Positions 14,201 to 23,604 of a stretch of DNA of 64,000 bases are shown here, piece after piece. The notes under the pieces are model-generated. The model was not told where the DNA came from. It saw only the letters and a list, made by a program, of their open reading frames with translations, and ran no database searches. Position 1 is the first letter of the stretch. Each line of letters starts with the position of its first letter. Both the position numbers and the translations under genes were made by a program. The stretch is from Hermatobates lingyangjiaoensis (Eukaryota > Arthropoda > Insecta > Hemiptera > Hermatobatidae): contig JAPFBL010000003.1 of NCBI GenBank assembly GCA_026182355.1, positions 3,435,001 through 3,499,000 of the forward strand, read 5' to 3'.

Positions 14201-14408
14201 GTAATCAAAAATTTCACTGGGCAGGTGTGATAATCAAAAATTACTCCAATAATAATATCTACAATCCATAACTACCTTTAGCTTTCTGAGTAGAGTATAA
14301 CTTTTCAGATTTCTGGAGAAATTTTTCTGCCTTGTCGTATTTACCGTCAAGAATAAATTTTTCAGCTAAATCGATACACCGTTCAGCCTCATCTTTATTA
14401 CTTTCCAT
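5187..14408 (-). CDS. DNAJB12/DNAJB14-like: DNAJB12/DNAJB14-like ER membrane J-protein (partial, 7 exons)
   Basis: Exons (minus strand) are 14276-14408, 13927-14025, 13790-13850, 13052-13197, 10325-10462, 8367-8503 and 5187-5299. All junctions are GT-AG and keep one frame for 275 codons. The start ATG at 14408 opens with [17 protein letters not shown], typical of the DNAJB12/14 N-terminal helical region. The J domain (about residues 103-167) reads KDYYEILGV, has HPD at 132-134 and ends in EKRKQYD. A short Gly/Phe segment with FFGGGFP follows. The last exon gives a hydrophobic helix (about 246-264) followed by DPVYSLRPS, matching the family's membrane segment. Known role of the family: tail-anchored ER co-chaperones that expose the J domain to cytosolic Hsp70 for membrane-protein quality control. 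About 100 C-terminal residues (DUF1977-type region) are missing; I saw no convincing exon for them in 1-5186. DNAJB12 and DNAJB14 cannot be told apart here. Confidence 0.9.
5930..6330. repeat. 187-bp palindrome (largest inverted repeat in window)
   Basis: Arms 5930-6116 and 6144-6330 are both 187 nt and almost complementary, separated by 27 nt. The sequence around GGTTATTTTACGATCATAG recurs inverted as CTATGATTGTAAAATAACC. A hammerhead-like core follows directly at 6355-6392. It lies in the DNAJB intron between exons 6 and 7 and fits a PLE inverted tail. Confidence 0.8.
6355..6392 (+). ncRNA. hammerhead-like motif, PLE tail (decayed core)
   Basis: GCC, then TTGAAGA, an extra T, the six-base-pair hairpin GATGTA/TACATC, GAAACGTT, then GGC. 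Stem I (GCC/GGC) and stem II both pair. The conserved first C of CTGANGA is T, so activity is doubtful. Confidence 0.4.
6471..6666. repeat. PLE tail with 67-bp inverted arms
   Basis: Arms 6471-6537 and 6600-6666 match with one mismatch. The 62-nt centre contains TCTCCTGAAGACGGAT. The right arm starts at TACCCGAAAA, so the junction falls inside the loop of the hammerhead-like hairpin. (TA)n tracts lie on both sides. Confidence 0.75.
6720..7380 (-). mobile_element. PLE fragment: GIY-YIG endonuclease relic plus tail (family A)
   Basis: The minus strand of about 6895-7335 translates, with stops and frameshifts, to pieces such as [20 protein letters not shown] and [20 protein letters not shown]. 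These are near-identical to the open endonuclease frame at 33110-33631. The tail at 6730-6890 matches 32900-33060. Its hammerhead-like core has decayed (GGAA instead of GAAA). Confidence 0.75.
7385..7840. mobile_element. PLE family-B tail with perfect 48-bp inverted arms
   Basis: Arms 7417-7464 and 7769-7816 are exact inverted copies (GATCTTAGTCTTGTTTTCCC and on). Just before the right arm, 7740-7768 reads CTGACGA, A, a hairpin GACCG/CGGTT, then GAAA. (TA)n closes both ends. Related copies are at 30255-30375 and 30656-31050, and pieces lie in the hAT element and near 39060-39150. Confidence 0.75.
7738..7785 (+). ncRNA. hammerhead-like core, PLE family B
   Basis: CTGACGA (7740-7746) satisfies the CUGANGA consensus. 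One extra A, a five-pair stem with one G-U, then GAAA (7765-7768) and AGTC downstream. Stems I and III are not convincing here. Confidence 0.4.
7841..8366. other. DNAJB intron sequence, nothing recognised
   Basis: AT-rich intron between DNAJB-like exons 7 and 6. No repeat or gene supported. Confidence 0.4.
8367..8503 (-). CDS. DNAJB12/14-like exon 6 (G/F region)
   Basis: It encodes [17 protein letters not shown] followed by a polar Arg/Gln/Ser stretch. The donor GAG|GTATTG ends it in phase 0. The open frame to the left of this point is intron. Confidence 0.88.
9162..9490. mobile_element. hAT-like MITE (329 bp)
   Basis: Terminal inverted repeats CAGGGGTTCTCA and TGAGAACCCCTG. Flanks CCCCAGAC (9154-9161) and CCCTATAC (9491-9498) agree at six of eight positions, consistent with an aged 8-bp target duplication. 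No coding capacity. It sits in the DNAJB intron between exons 5 and 6. Confidence 0.7.
9499..10324. other. DNAJB intron 5 remainder
   Basis: AT-rich intron between exon 5 and the hAT MITE. No feature supported. Confidence 0.35.
10325..10462 (-). CDS. DNAJB12/14-like exon 5 (end of J domain)
   Basis: It starts [19 protein letters not shown], helices III and IV of the J domain, then a Gly/His-rich stretch ending SYSRGFE. Phase 1 on both sides. Confidence 0.9.
10781..10813 (-). CDS. candidate 33-nt alternative microexon of the DNAJB gene
   Basis: Between exons 4 and 5, a 33-nt segment on the minus strand is bounded by CAG and G|GTCAGT. Inserted in phase 1 it adds [11 protein letters not shown] without shifting the frame. 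The peptide resembles the start of the next exon's helix (AVGNAVAIL), so it may be a decayed exon duplication rather than a used exon. The polypyrimidine tract is weak. Confidence 0.25.
11815..12350 (-). mobile_element. PLE GIY-YIG endonuclease relic (diverged family)
   Basis: On the minus strand, frames shift but successive pieces read [39 protein letters not shown] and [15 protein letters not shown]. These align in order with the open endonuclease at 33110-33631 (for example [16 protein letters not shown]). A degraded hammerhead-like stretch TTGAAGATGACTAAAG...TCGAAAC lies at about 11825-11860. It is a dead copy in the DNAJB intron between exons 4 and 5. Confidence 0.75.
13052..13197 (-). 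CDS. DNAJB12/14-like exon 4 (J-domain core)
   Basis: It encodes [14 protein letters not shown] through [10 protein letters not shown] to EAFK. It carries helices I and II and the HPD motif that stimulates Hsp70 ATPase. Confidence 0.92.
13790..13850 (-). CDS. DNAJB12/14-like exon 3
   Basis: A 61-nt exon giving [20 protein letters not shown]. The YTxxQ...V element sits just before the J domain, as in family members. It ends in phase 2. Confidence 0.8.
13927..14025 (-). CDS. DNAJB12/14-like exon 2
   Basis: It encodes about residues 45-77, starting [15 protein letters not shown] and continuing as a Ser/Thr/Asn-rich linker. Acceptor TTTCAG, donor GCAG|GTTTTT. Phase 1 in and out. Confidence 0.8.
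14276..14408 (-). CDS. DNAJB12/14-like exon 1 (start codon)
   Basis: It holds the ATG and residues 1-44, the N-terminal TPR-like helical pair with [17 protein letters not shown]. The donor reads AAAG|GTAGTT and the exon ends in phase 1. Confidence 0.85.
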
Positions 14409-14840
14409 AACTACTTCAATTCAAAACTTTATCAGTTAAAAAAATATTTAATAAATAAATAAATTAATTAATGGGACATTCAAGGTAACGAACACCATAA
14501 AACATAAACAAGGAAAGAGAAGGAAAAGTAGGGTATCGGGGTTAAGATACGTATGATTAACAGTGTTGATTAGTTATAGTATCCATAATATTTTAATAAT
14601 TAAATAATAACTCAGAGAAATAGTAAATCACTTTTTTTATTACCAAAAAAAACTATTTATTCTTAAATATTTATCAATAAATTTAGACTATTTTTTTCCA
14701 GAAAATATTAATGTAAAGAAGGTACACTGTCAAGGCGCGAACTCACTTGGCGTGTTGTTTATAATTCTGATAATTATTTGTGTTGTGGTAGATATTCGTG
14801 ATTTATATATTCTTTAGTTCTGTTTGTATAGTGTAGTATT
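14409..14840. promoter_or_regulatory. shared divergent promoter region (DNAJB-like / PWWP gene)
   Basis: A 432-bp spacer separates the two start codons of oppositely oriented genes. It is mostly AT-rich with a small GC-richer patch near 14730-14755. I see no clear TATA box or binding site. Calling it bidirectional rests on the layout only. Confidence 0.5.
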
Positions 14841-16250
14841 ATGCCTCGTAGAACGTTTGAGGCAGGGGACAAGGTATTTGCTAAGGTTCGTGGCTATCCA
14901 CCCTGGCCTGCTAGGGTAGTCGGCAGAGTTGATGAATCTACAAATCCAAGTAAAATACGCTATCATATATTTTTTTATGGTACAGGTGAAACAGCAATTC
15001 TGAAGTCTGAAGATCTGTTCCTATTTATTGAACACAGAAATGGAAAGATTGGTAAACCAAGAAAGCATAAAGGGTTTACTGATGCGATGATGCAAATAGA
15101 AAATGAATTAACCCCTGATGAAAAAGAACAGATGAAATTCTTTGATGGCAATGAAACTCTTGATACATCAGGGTCTGAAGATTATTCTTCACCTGCAAGG
15201 CGTTCTACAAATAAAGCTTCTAAAACACCAACTGTAACAGCTTCATCACAGAATGTTGACTCTGTTGAAAATATTGCCTCGAATTCAGATAAAACTGATG
15301 ATAAAGCACAGAAAGGTAATCGCAAAAGAAAGAATGATGTGGATATTGAAGGTTCAGATAGTAAGAAACTTAAACATTTAGAAACGGTCGAAGACCAGAT
15401 TTCTCCTAAACCTAATTCTGATGTCACATCAAGGTCAGGTAGAAAAATAAAGCAAAAGAAATTTTCTGATTTTGAGGGTAGTGAAGATGAGAAACTTGCA
15501 AAAATCAGTCCAAAAGCAGAACGGCCTAAAAGTCAGGTGAAGAAGGCTGAAGTCAAGGATTCAGCCGGTGACTATTTGGCGTTTGATTACAAGGGTGAAG
15601 AAATTAAAGTTAATTTAAAGTCTCACAGGCCTCATTTTAACAATCCGAAAAGTCCTTTGGATTGGGACGAATTGGTAATGAAGCAAGCTCTAGAGTTAAA
15701 GCAGGATGTTCTTAGTGGAGAGGTAAGTCCTGAACGGGTTAATAAAGTAATGGACGATTGGTTAAAAAAGAAAGCTGTAGAAATGAAGAAGTTATACGAT
15801 GCTGAAGATTTAAAATTTTCCGTTCTGAAAACTGAAGGAAAATTACTACAGCTAGATTTGGAAATAAAGTCTTCACTTAAATTGCGTCATGCTGAACCAG
15901 AAATCTGTCTGAAGCATATGGATGATTTACTTTCCTTAGATATTTTACCAGTCATGCTAAAAAAACACCCAGAAGTCATTGAAACTATCAAAAGAATGAG
16001 GAGATACGTTGGAAACGTTTCTTGTTGGTCCTTTTCAGAAGAGCAGTTGGCAGATTTTGAGAAGAAAGCAGAAGAAATAAGGACAAAAGCTGATCATATT
16101 TTCAATAAGTTTAAAAGTGTATTTCTTGTCCCTCAGGGTAAACCATTTTGGCAATTCTATTCGAAAGAGCTTGAAGCCTTCCATAAAAAGACTCAGCATC
16201 TTTCCCAAGACGAGTTCTACGGCATTACGAATGAAGCAGCTTTACCGTAG
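14841..16250 (+). CDS. PSIP1/HDGFL2-like: LEDGF/HDGF-like PWWP-domain chromatin protein, intronless
   Basis: One open frame of 469 residues. An in-frame TAG 12 nt upstream supports the ATG. The N-terminal PWWP domain (about residues 5-90) has GDKVFAKVRGYPPWPARVV and an aromatic-rich second half. This domain is known to read H3K36-methylated nucleosomes. A charged, disordered middle follows, with a basic nuclear-signal-like cluster RKRK at 161-164 and an AT-hook-like RSGRKIKQKK at 198-207. Residues about 332-432 match the integrase-binding domain fold: LEIKSSLKL, KHMDDLLSLDI, ETIKRMRRY and FNKFKSVFLV. In this family the domain tethers partners such as transcription-elongation and chromatin factors. 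The helical segment between RRY and FNKF is longer than in vertebrate LEDGF as I recall it. Having both PWWP and IBD points to a LEDGF/HRP2 orthologue rather than a plain HDGF. Absence of introns is notable beside its heavily split neighbours. Confidence 0.92.
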   Translation: MPRRTFEAGDKVFAKVRGYPPWPARVVGRVDESTNPSKIRYHIFFYGTGETAILKSEDLFLFIEHRNGKIGKPRKHKGFTDAMMQIENELTPDEKEQMKFFDGNETLDTSGSEDYSSPARRSTNKASKTPTVTASSQNVDSVENIASNSDKTDDKAQKGNRKRKNDVDIEGSDSKKLKHLETVEDQISPKPNSDVTSRSGRKIKQKKFSDFEGSEDEKLAKISPKAERPKSQVKKAEVKDSAGDYLAFDYKGEEIKVNLKSHRPHFNNPKSPLDWDELVMKQALELKQDVLSGEVSPERVNKVMDDWLKKKAVEMKKLYDAEDLKFSVLKTEGKLLQLDLEIKSSLKLRHAEPEICLKHMDDLLSLDILPVMLKKHPEVIETIKRMRRYVGNVSCWSFSEEQLADFEKKAEEIRTKADHIFNKFKSVFLVPQGKPFWQFYSKELEAFHKKTQHLSQDEFYGITNEAALP

Positions 16251-16619
16251 TTATAAAATCATAAAACCCCATTTAGAGTTTTATTCAGTTTCTTTTAAAA
16301 CATAATTTCATTTAAAAACTTATATTTTATTAGACGTTGACATTGCTGCTCATAGTGACTAGTTACTACAATAGAGTTACTTAGAATAGCCCTGTGTTTT
16401 CTAAAACGATGACTATCATTTTTAAATGTCCTTCAAGTGTAAGTGTTTTGATGTGTATAAAGTAGTAGTTAGTGTTTTGTTGATTTGAGTGAATTTTTAT
16501 CTTCATTTATGTATGTATAAATGAACTACATTTACGTATGTAATACCTAAGTTAAATTATATTCACTAGATGTGTAGCTTTCGTAAATGTGTCGTTTTTA
16601 TTGTTGTAATTATTAAATA
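16251..16619. other. 3' flank of the PWWP gene
   Basis: AT-rich 3' untranslated region and spacer. No AATAAA is evident; the variant ATTAAA near 16612 lies just before the Helitron edge. Nothing else seen. Confidence 0.35.
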
Positions 16620-17737
16620 CTAGCAGAACTACCTGGTGTTGCCTGGGACAAAATATGAAAATAATGAAATTATGGCTAAGTATTTAATGAAGCAAAGAAT
16701 CTAAACTTCTAAGTATATATTTCTATCAGAAATTCTATAACAGTACAACATATTTTCTAACAAAACAAAACTTCATAACATGTTAACAAATTAAGTTTCT
16801 TATAAACAGAGACACATTCCATTATTGAGGTTTAATCCCAACTAAAATTCTGATACAAAAAACATTTAATTTTTGTCAGGTTTAGGTTTGAGCTTTAAGA
16901 AGGAAGAATTTAAGTTAATATTTATTCTATCAAATCATAATAAACATATCAGAGTACTTCATGATAAACAACATTTTTGTCTTATCTTCTGGTGCAAGGA
17001 TGTATAAATTTTTGGAACTGCCAACTCTTGAACATCCTACATATAACTGTCCATGAGAGAAACATGGTTCAAGCAGATGCAAGCCAACAACTGAAAGAGT
17101 TTGTCCTTGCGATTTGTTAATGGACATTGCGAAACTTAGTTTGACGGGAAATTGTAGACGCTTGAAATTGAACGGAACATCTGTTGGAATGACTGGAATT
17201 CTTAGGATAAAGACATCCTGCCCTTTACCACGTCTCTGTATCAGTGCGCTTGGTTTCCCTTTCTTATCTCTCCTGAAGACGGTTCAACCAAAAGTTAGAG
17301 ACTGTAAGTGTGTGTTTTTAATTTCTCTACGTTTCTTTATGTACATTGAACTGTATTTGTCCATTTCGGATCGTATTTTCATCAAAAAAGTGTATATATA
17401 TATATATATATATAACACAACTTTATTTTACAAAATTAATACTGTTACTTTTGTAAATTGAAATGTCCTTTATATACCTTTCCAAATTTAGTCTAAACAT
17501 TGTTCTTATTTTATTTTTATTTTTCAAAGAATTGCACCATTTTCATCTGGTATTTCACCATAATTAGAAGTTATTGCACCATAACTTGGGGGATTGCCTC
17601 TGGTACCCCCTTAGTTTTGTTCATTTACCCCCCAAAGACCTCCCATGCCAAGTTTCAGCCCAATTGGTCCAGTAGTTTTGATTTCTATAGAGAACAAACA
17701 GATATATAAACAAGACACTACGAAAATATATATTAGA
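16620..17737 (-). mobile_element. Helitron (5' and 3' ends, truncated helicase)
   Basis: On the minus strand it starts A|TCTAATATATA at 17737 and ends TTCTGCTAG|T at 16620, the TC...CTAG form with insertion between A and T. Near the 3' end is the C-terminus of a RepHel helicase. A frame from about 17210 down reads IPVIPTDVPFNFKRLQFPVK, and 17127-16930 reads SINKSQGQTL, CFSHGQLYVGCSRV. A PLE tail with a (TA)n tract (about 17215-17415) is inserted inside. Confidence 0.85.
16930..17205 (-). pseudogene. Helitron RepHel helicase C-terminus (fragment)
   Basis: The minus-strand frame reads FNFKRLQFPVKLSFAMSINK, then SQGQTLSVVGL, SHGQLYVGCSRV and LYILAPEDKTK. It carries the final Pif1/RecD-type helicase motifs of Helitron transposases. 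The N-terminal Rep and most of the helicase are missing, so it cannot act alone. Confidence 0.85.
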
Positions 17738-20700
17738 TAAGAAAATTAATGTAAGTTTACAAATACATTTCTTATTCAGTATAATGTTTCATTTTGTTGA
17801 AGAATATTCAAGACACTCTTTATTGTTCAAAATATACCCTTATACTAGGTCCCTCAACTTTTTTTTATCCTCATATTCTATACTTTTACGAAAATTTTCA
17901 TACTTTTTTTAAGGTACTAATAATTTTATTGTATATATTTTTTACTTTACTATAAGTAAAGTATAGTGATCGTGAAAAAATTCGATCTCGAGATTTTGAC
18001 GGAATTACATGTTTTGAGGTCCCAGAAGTCGTTTTATGAAGTTTTTTCGATGATGTCTGTGTGTGGGTGGGTGAGTGTTTAGCATTGCTTGTTACCACGC
18101 TACGATCCAGAATCTTTGATGGATCAAGTTGATATTTTACACAAAAATGGGCCCCATAAAAAGGAAGATCCCTATTGTTTGAGAAGAATTATGCATGATG
18201 GGAAAGTCACTTTTTTTGCCAAAAACCGTTTTTTTGAAAACATTTATTTCTCCTAAACTGATAACCCTAGAGTTTTGAAATGTTGACATTATCTTTAAGG
18301 TTACAAATGGAACAAACGAAAAATATATTCAGAATTTTAAAACAACAGGAAATATTTTTTTTTCAATAAAATTTACAAATTTTGACTTATAATTCAATCT
18401 CAAACCTTGTGAGAGCAATACAAGCCATACTGTTTGACGGACCCAAATGAAACTGCCTAAAAATAGAACATTATGTGGAGAATGAGTTGAGATATTTTTT
18501 TTTCAAAATTACATCGCTAATGGGGTGTTACAACACGATTTCTGTTTTCAGAAAATGTTTTTTTGACGCTAAACGGCTCATTAAAAAATAATGAAAATTT
18601 GACCAAAAATGGAACGAAAAATTAGCAATTCATAAAAAAAAATCATGAAGTTTCAATTACGGGAAAGAGCAATAACGCTATAAAAACTGTTTGTTTATCC
18701 TAGACTGAGAGATCACCTGCTGTACTTGTCAAATTTTTTATATTTTTTTACATTGTTTACATTGACTTAGAATTTTTTTGGGTGAATCCACTGAGATAAA
18801 ATTGATATTTATAAAGGAACAATTTAAATAGTTTATTGACTTTTATGGGATGTAAGAGGAATAATATTATTACATATTATTTTTTAAAAGAATCACCGCC
18901 AATAAACATAAATAAATTACCTTTGTCTTTCATGGCATGATGGATTTGTCTCATAAAATGCTTTAATAAATCTGTATATTGCACTCTTGAGCAAAACTTA
19001 ATATCAGTTAGAATTACATTATAATTGTGAATGTAGTACCTTTCCATGATATTGAAATGTAATGAATGGACTCTTTCCTCAAGAAAGAGGACTTATGTTT
19101 GTTGAGAAATATCCAGTTTTTTTTACAATTCTAGTGTAATAGTTCATATTTATTATTTTCAAAAATTAGAAGCTCCCAACTATAAAAGATTTAAATTATA
19201 TTGAATAGGTGGCTTTGACTTCGATTTGAGTATGTAAACTGGCTAATTACTAACACATTTTTTCTCAATATACATTGATAGCAAACTTATAACAGAGTAC
19301 AGAAGGCAGGAAAAGTGAGTAATAACACTCACTCAGAAAAAATTCGTATATATGATATTTGACAAAGGGGAAGGAAAATGATCTTATTAAATACTAAGAA
19401 GCCATAAAACTCCCAGTATAATAATTCTATAAAAGACCGAAAATGTAAAAGATAATTCAAAATTGAAATCTTTTGTTTTGAGATTAATAAATGTAATTAT
19501 CGTACATCTTTAATTATAAATCATCTTAAAACAATATTTTTTCTTTGCTGTTTATGATGTTTTTCAGAGAAAATAACGGTATTTTCCTGTTTTAAATTTG
19601 AAAATTTTACTTTAATATTCAATGTAGAGGGATGTCAAGTAAACGATGTAAGAAATCCACTGGCTATTTGAACAAAAGCCATGTTATGTTCTCTTGTAGG
19701 AGAATATTTCGTATTAAGAAATGTTCACTTTGGTTTTTCAAAAATGTTATTACTGCTGTGATTATACTAATTAAATTATTTGTATCAGCTGTGTGATGTA
19801 CCAAAATAAGCTTATATATTGATATGTCCTTCAATCACTATCTGTGCTACCTCAGGAATGAAAGACTAATAATCATATCCCATTTAGATGTTTACATTAT
19901 GCTTAATTGAGACGTTATATATTATATACTCATGAAATTTGATATTAAGTTACTTATAGTAAAGTTGAGTGAAGGCTACTCCAGATTTTTTAATAATGTG
20001 ACGATTTTGATTAGACTTATAAAGATAAGTCTCAAATTAGAACGGCCTTAAACTGATGACGAAGGTTGAAGTCGAAGACTCGGCTAGATCAAACTCGTTG
20101 AGATATAAATTACATTCAGACTTACTCAACAACTATCTCAGACATACAAAAAAAAATATTACATATACATGAAAAAATACATGAAAAAAAAATATTCTTT
20201 CTGTTTCTTGTTTCAGAAACATGAAAGAGCTTGTACATCATGAAACAACTTGAGGACTCATATTTCTTCGAGAGTTGTAATATTGACTTTCGAAAAATAA
20301 TCCTTTAGATTCAAGTGTTTAAAATAACATCAGTTGAAACATCATGGTCCTCTCGTTTTTTTCCCCTGCAATTAGTTCATTTTGGTCACCTATTAAACAA
20401 AAAACTTGACTTATAAAAAGTGTAGAGTTCAAAGGTTTAATCAAGGTAGTAATGAGTTACCAACTCAAATGGATGACAATTAAAACATGAAGCATTCTTT
20501 TCACCTCTATGACAACGCTAAATTTCTTGTATAAGACATTAAATTTTGGTCATTTAATTGGACCAAATTTTGTTATGTTGTTAGAAATCTCCTACACATT
20601 TCTTAAGGTACCATTCGTTGATTTATTTGTAGACAATAACTTGTTATTCACTGAGAAGATCACTAATGTCACAATCTGTTAGAATTAGGACTCTAAAATT

Positions 20701-21445
20701 TCAGGAGCTCGAGTCGGGTGTTTTGAATTTTTAAGAGTTTTTGATTTTAATTTGTACTCAATTATGCCTTTTAGAATGCTGGTGAAAAATTAAATTATTA
20801 TAAATTTATAATTTAAATGAATTATATGTGTAAGTAACGAAAAGACAGTCGCTGTATGGGGTCTAGAAAAGTACAGTTGTCTTGCCTTAAAATTTCAGTT
20901 TTGGTATTTAGTAGTAAGAGGGAGTGAATTGATCGTCACCATATTTTGGGCACATACACATCATCAAAAAAACACGGAATTGGACCAAGGATATCTCAAT
21001 TGAATATGGGTTAAAATGTCCAAGTCTTTTTTTTCATAATTTGTATAGTTTACAAAGAAGAATAAACAACTAGTACAAACATAATTTTGTAAATCACACT
21101 TAAACTTCATTTAAGGTTGTATCTGGATAGCAAAAGTTTTTATATTATCTTCAGTTTTAACAGATTTACTTCATATATGTCTTTCGAAAGAATAATAAGC
21201 CTTTATATTCATGTTCAATGTCCAAAATACTTAAAGTTGTAGTTTAGGATGATTGTACTGTCAATCTAAAATAGGAACTGTCTTGTAACTTTAAAATTAA
21301 GTTGCATTGGAAAGTTTTCGAAATTCCTCAAGACAGCCGTTTAGGTAAACGGTCTTCACGATGGGAAAGTCAGGTCTGATGTTCAGTTGTTCGATGTTCT
21401 CATTGAATTTCTAAGTGTTATCTTTTTGTTTGATTTATATATGTA
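17738..21445. other. intergenic AT-rich spacer with an old dispersed repeat
   Basis: Between the PWWP and GAK genes. Bases about 18108-18370 resemble 49065-49180 (TTGATGGGTCAAATTCATATTTTACACAAAAAT type) and part of 23930-24080, so they belong to a diverged interspersed repeat. No coding region is supported in the rest. Confidence 0.4.
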
Positions 21446-23602
21446 CTAGCAAACGTACCCGTCTTTGACGGAATCAAAAATTCTATTATACTTGGTATTC
21501 CAAAATATCAATTATAGTATTATACTAATACTACAATTAGAAGTTATAGAATAGTAGAAAATACCATTATTAGTACAGTGCTAAAAAAAAGCCTCTGTAT
21601 ACAAAGATTAGATTTTAAGTTAGACATACACAAATCTACAATCAATGTTTCAGCTTTATATGTCTTATGGTAGCAATATTTTGTGGACAAACCGACAGAC
21701 AGAAATTATTCTAAGGGTACATGTGGCTACTCTGAAGTATGAAACGTAAAGAAAACTTGAAATGAGTTAGTTCTAATTAACGTGCTCCCAGTCAAAAGCT
21801 AGCACGCAAGCCACTGGGCTACTCTGGTTCCATACCTTACTTTATTACCAGTGTTTATATTACGCAAATATTAAATTAAAAAAAAATATTTTTGTTGTGT
21901 TTATTTATAATACATTTGCACTACTGTCATCGGCGAGCAAGCAAGCTACTGGCAACCCTGGCTAGATCCCTTTACTTTATTACCATCTTTTATATTATCC
22001 ACATTTTAAATTCAAAAAAATATTTGTTTGTTACATTTATTTATAATACATTTGCACTACTGTCATCGGCGATCACGCAAGCCACTGGGCTACTCTGGTC
22101 CCATACCTTACATTATTACCAGTGTATTTATTAAGCAAATATTAAATTAAAAAAAAGTTGACAGTTATATATAATACATAGCAAACGTACCCGTCTTTGA
22201 CGGAATCAGAAGTTCCTGTTTTGGTTTATTGCCGTGTGCCTATTGCCTTTCGGCTATACCACGGAGGAATCAGAAGTTCCGTCATTTTTGGTATTTCAAA
22301 ATGTCATTAGAAATTATAGAATAGTAGAAAATACCATTATTACTACAGTATTAAACAAATGCCTCCAGCTTATACACTACATTAGCTGTCTGTCCTTCAG
22401 GTTCATGGTAGAAGAAAGAGTTGAAACCTCTGACCGTTGAGCATGTAAACTACATTTGACCATGTGAGAAAAACTTGGTTTTGCTACCTTGTATTCCTGC
22501 GTTAGATGAAGTCTCCCTTTGCGACTTAGTTAACGTCATTGCGAAATAGACTCTGACCCGACTTTGCAATCATTTCAACGTAAACAGACAGTGGCTCGGA
22601 ATCAATGGTATGTGAAGTATACACACAGACTCCCCAATACCACATCCAGTCATTATGTCCGCCTCTATGGCATATCTGTCTAGAGCACGAACTCAGAGTC
22701 GTGTCCCGTTGCACAGATTTGGGGCACTCATGTTTCGTAACATGAAATTTGTTACTGCTACTAAATTGTAGCATGATTGGTGCTCTACTTTAAGTTTTTA
22801 CTCATGAGCAGGCAGTCCAGGAGAAATAAATTCAGAGTCAAGAAATTCAATTAGATAATGAACTGCTTCTTCGTCACTAATCCAATCTCTTTACTGACTT
22901 GTAAGTTCTTTCCTCGGCTTCATATAGCGTAAGAACTTGTTTGTTGATTTTTCCTCCCTGTTCATATTAAGAGTTGAGAATTGCTCGTTTACAAAACATT
23001 TATTCTCAATAGATAGTACATCCTTAACTCTGTGAAACACCATTTCAATGATGTCAAATACGCAATATATTCATATGCTCAATTGAAATTAAAATCAACT
23101 AACAATACCTACTTGCTTTACCTGTGTATTTTCAAAACAAACTTGTCTGTGAAGTTAGGAAAATACAGCTAAAAGCCCCATAACTTCGCTTCTGTACTGA
23201 ATTAATAATCTATTTAGAGCCCATATTTTAAGTTAGGCACACACAAATCCAGTGTCAATGTTTCAGCTCGCTATGTCTTATGGTGGCTGAGTTTACTTGT
23301 GACAAACATTTTTGCGTTAAACGTCCATAACTTCACTTCTACGTTGAATTTCCAATCAATTCATAGCCTATATTTTAAGTTAGACCTACACAAATCTACT
23401 GTAAAAGTTTCAGCTTTATATGTCTTATGGTAGCTGAGTTTACCTGTGACAAAGTTTTGCGGACAAACCGACAAACCGACAAACCGACAGAAATTTTTCT
23501 AAGGGTGGATTCGGTTTCTCCAATGTATGAAACGTAAAGAAAACTTGAAATGAGTCAGTTCTAAGCAATGTACAGACAAAATCATTATTTTATTTATAAA
23601 GA
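21446..23602 (-). mobile_element. composite Helitron 1 (2157 bp)
   Basis: The minus strand starts A|TCTTTATAAATAAAATAATG at 23602 and ends in the hairpin CCGTC-AAA-GACGG followed by GTACGTTTGCTAG|T at 21446. A second, inner copy of that hairpin and end (CTAT instead of CTAG) lies at about 22178-22200. A decayed helicase is readable on the minus strand near 22380-22560: VYFAMTLTKSQ, then FFSHGQM and EPEGQTANVV with a stop and a frameshift. Bases 21830-22145 hold two tandem copies of an approximately 127-bp subunit. It shares most of its length with 51165-53151. Confidence 0.85.
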
Positions 23603-23604
23603 TA

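Noticed and set aside
15182..15427. Minus-strand frame inside the PWWP gene
   Set aside because: Shadow of the Ser/Asp/Lys-rich coding strand.
21780..21835. tRNA-like box A (TAGCCCAGTGGCTTG) inside Helitron 1
   Set aside because: No box B follows at the right distance; at most a captured SINE scrap, and it is repeated as part of the Helitron's tandem subunits.
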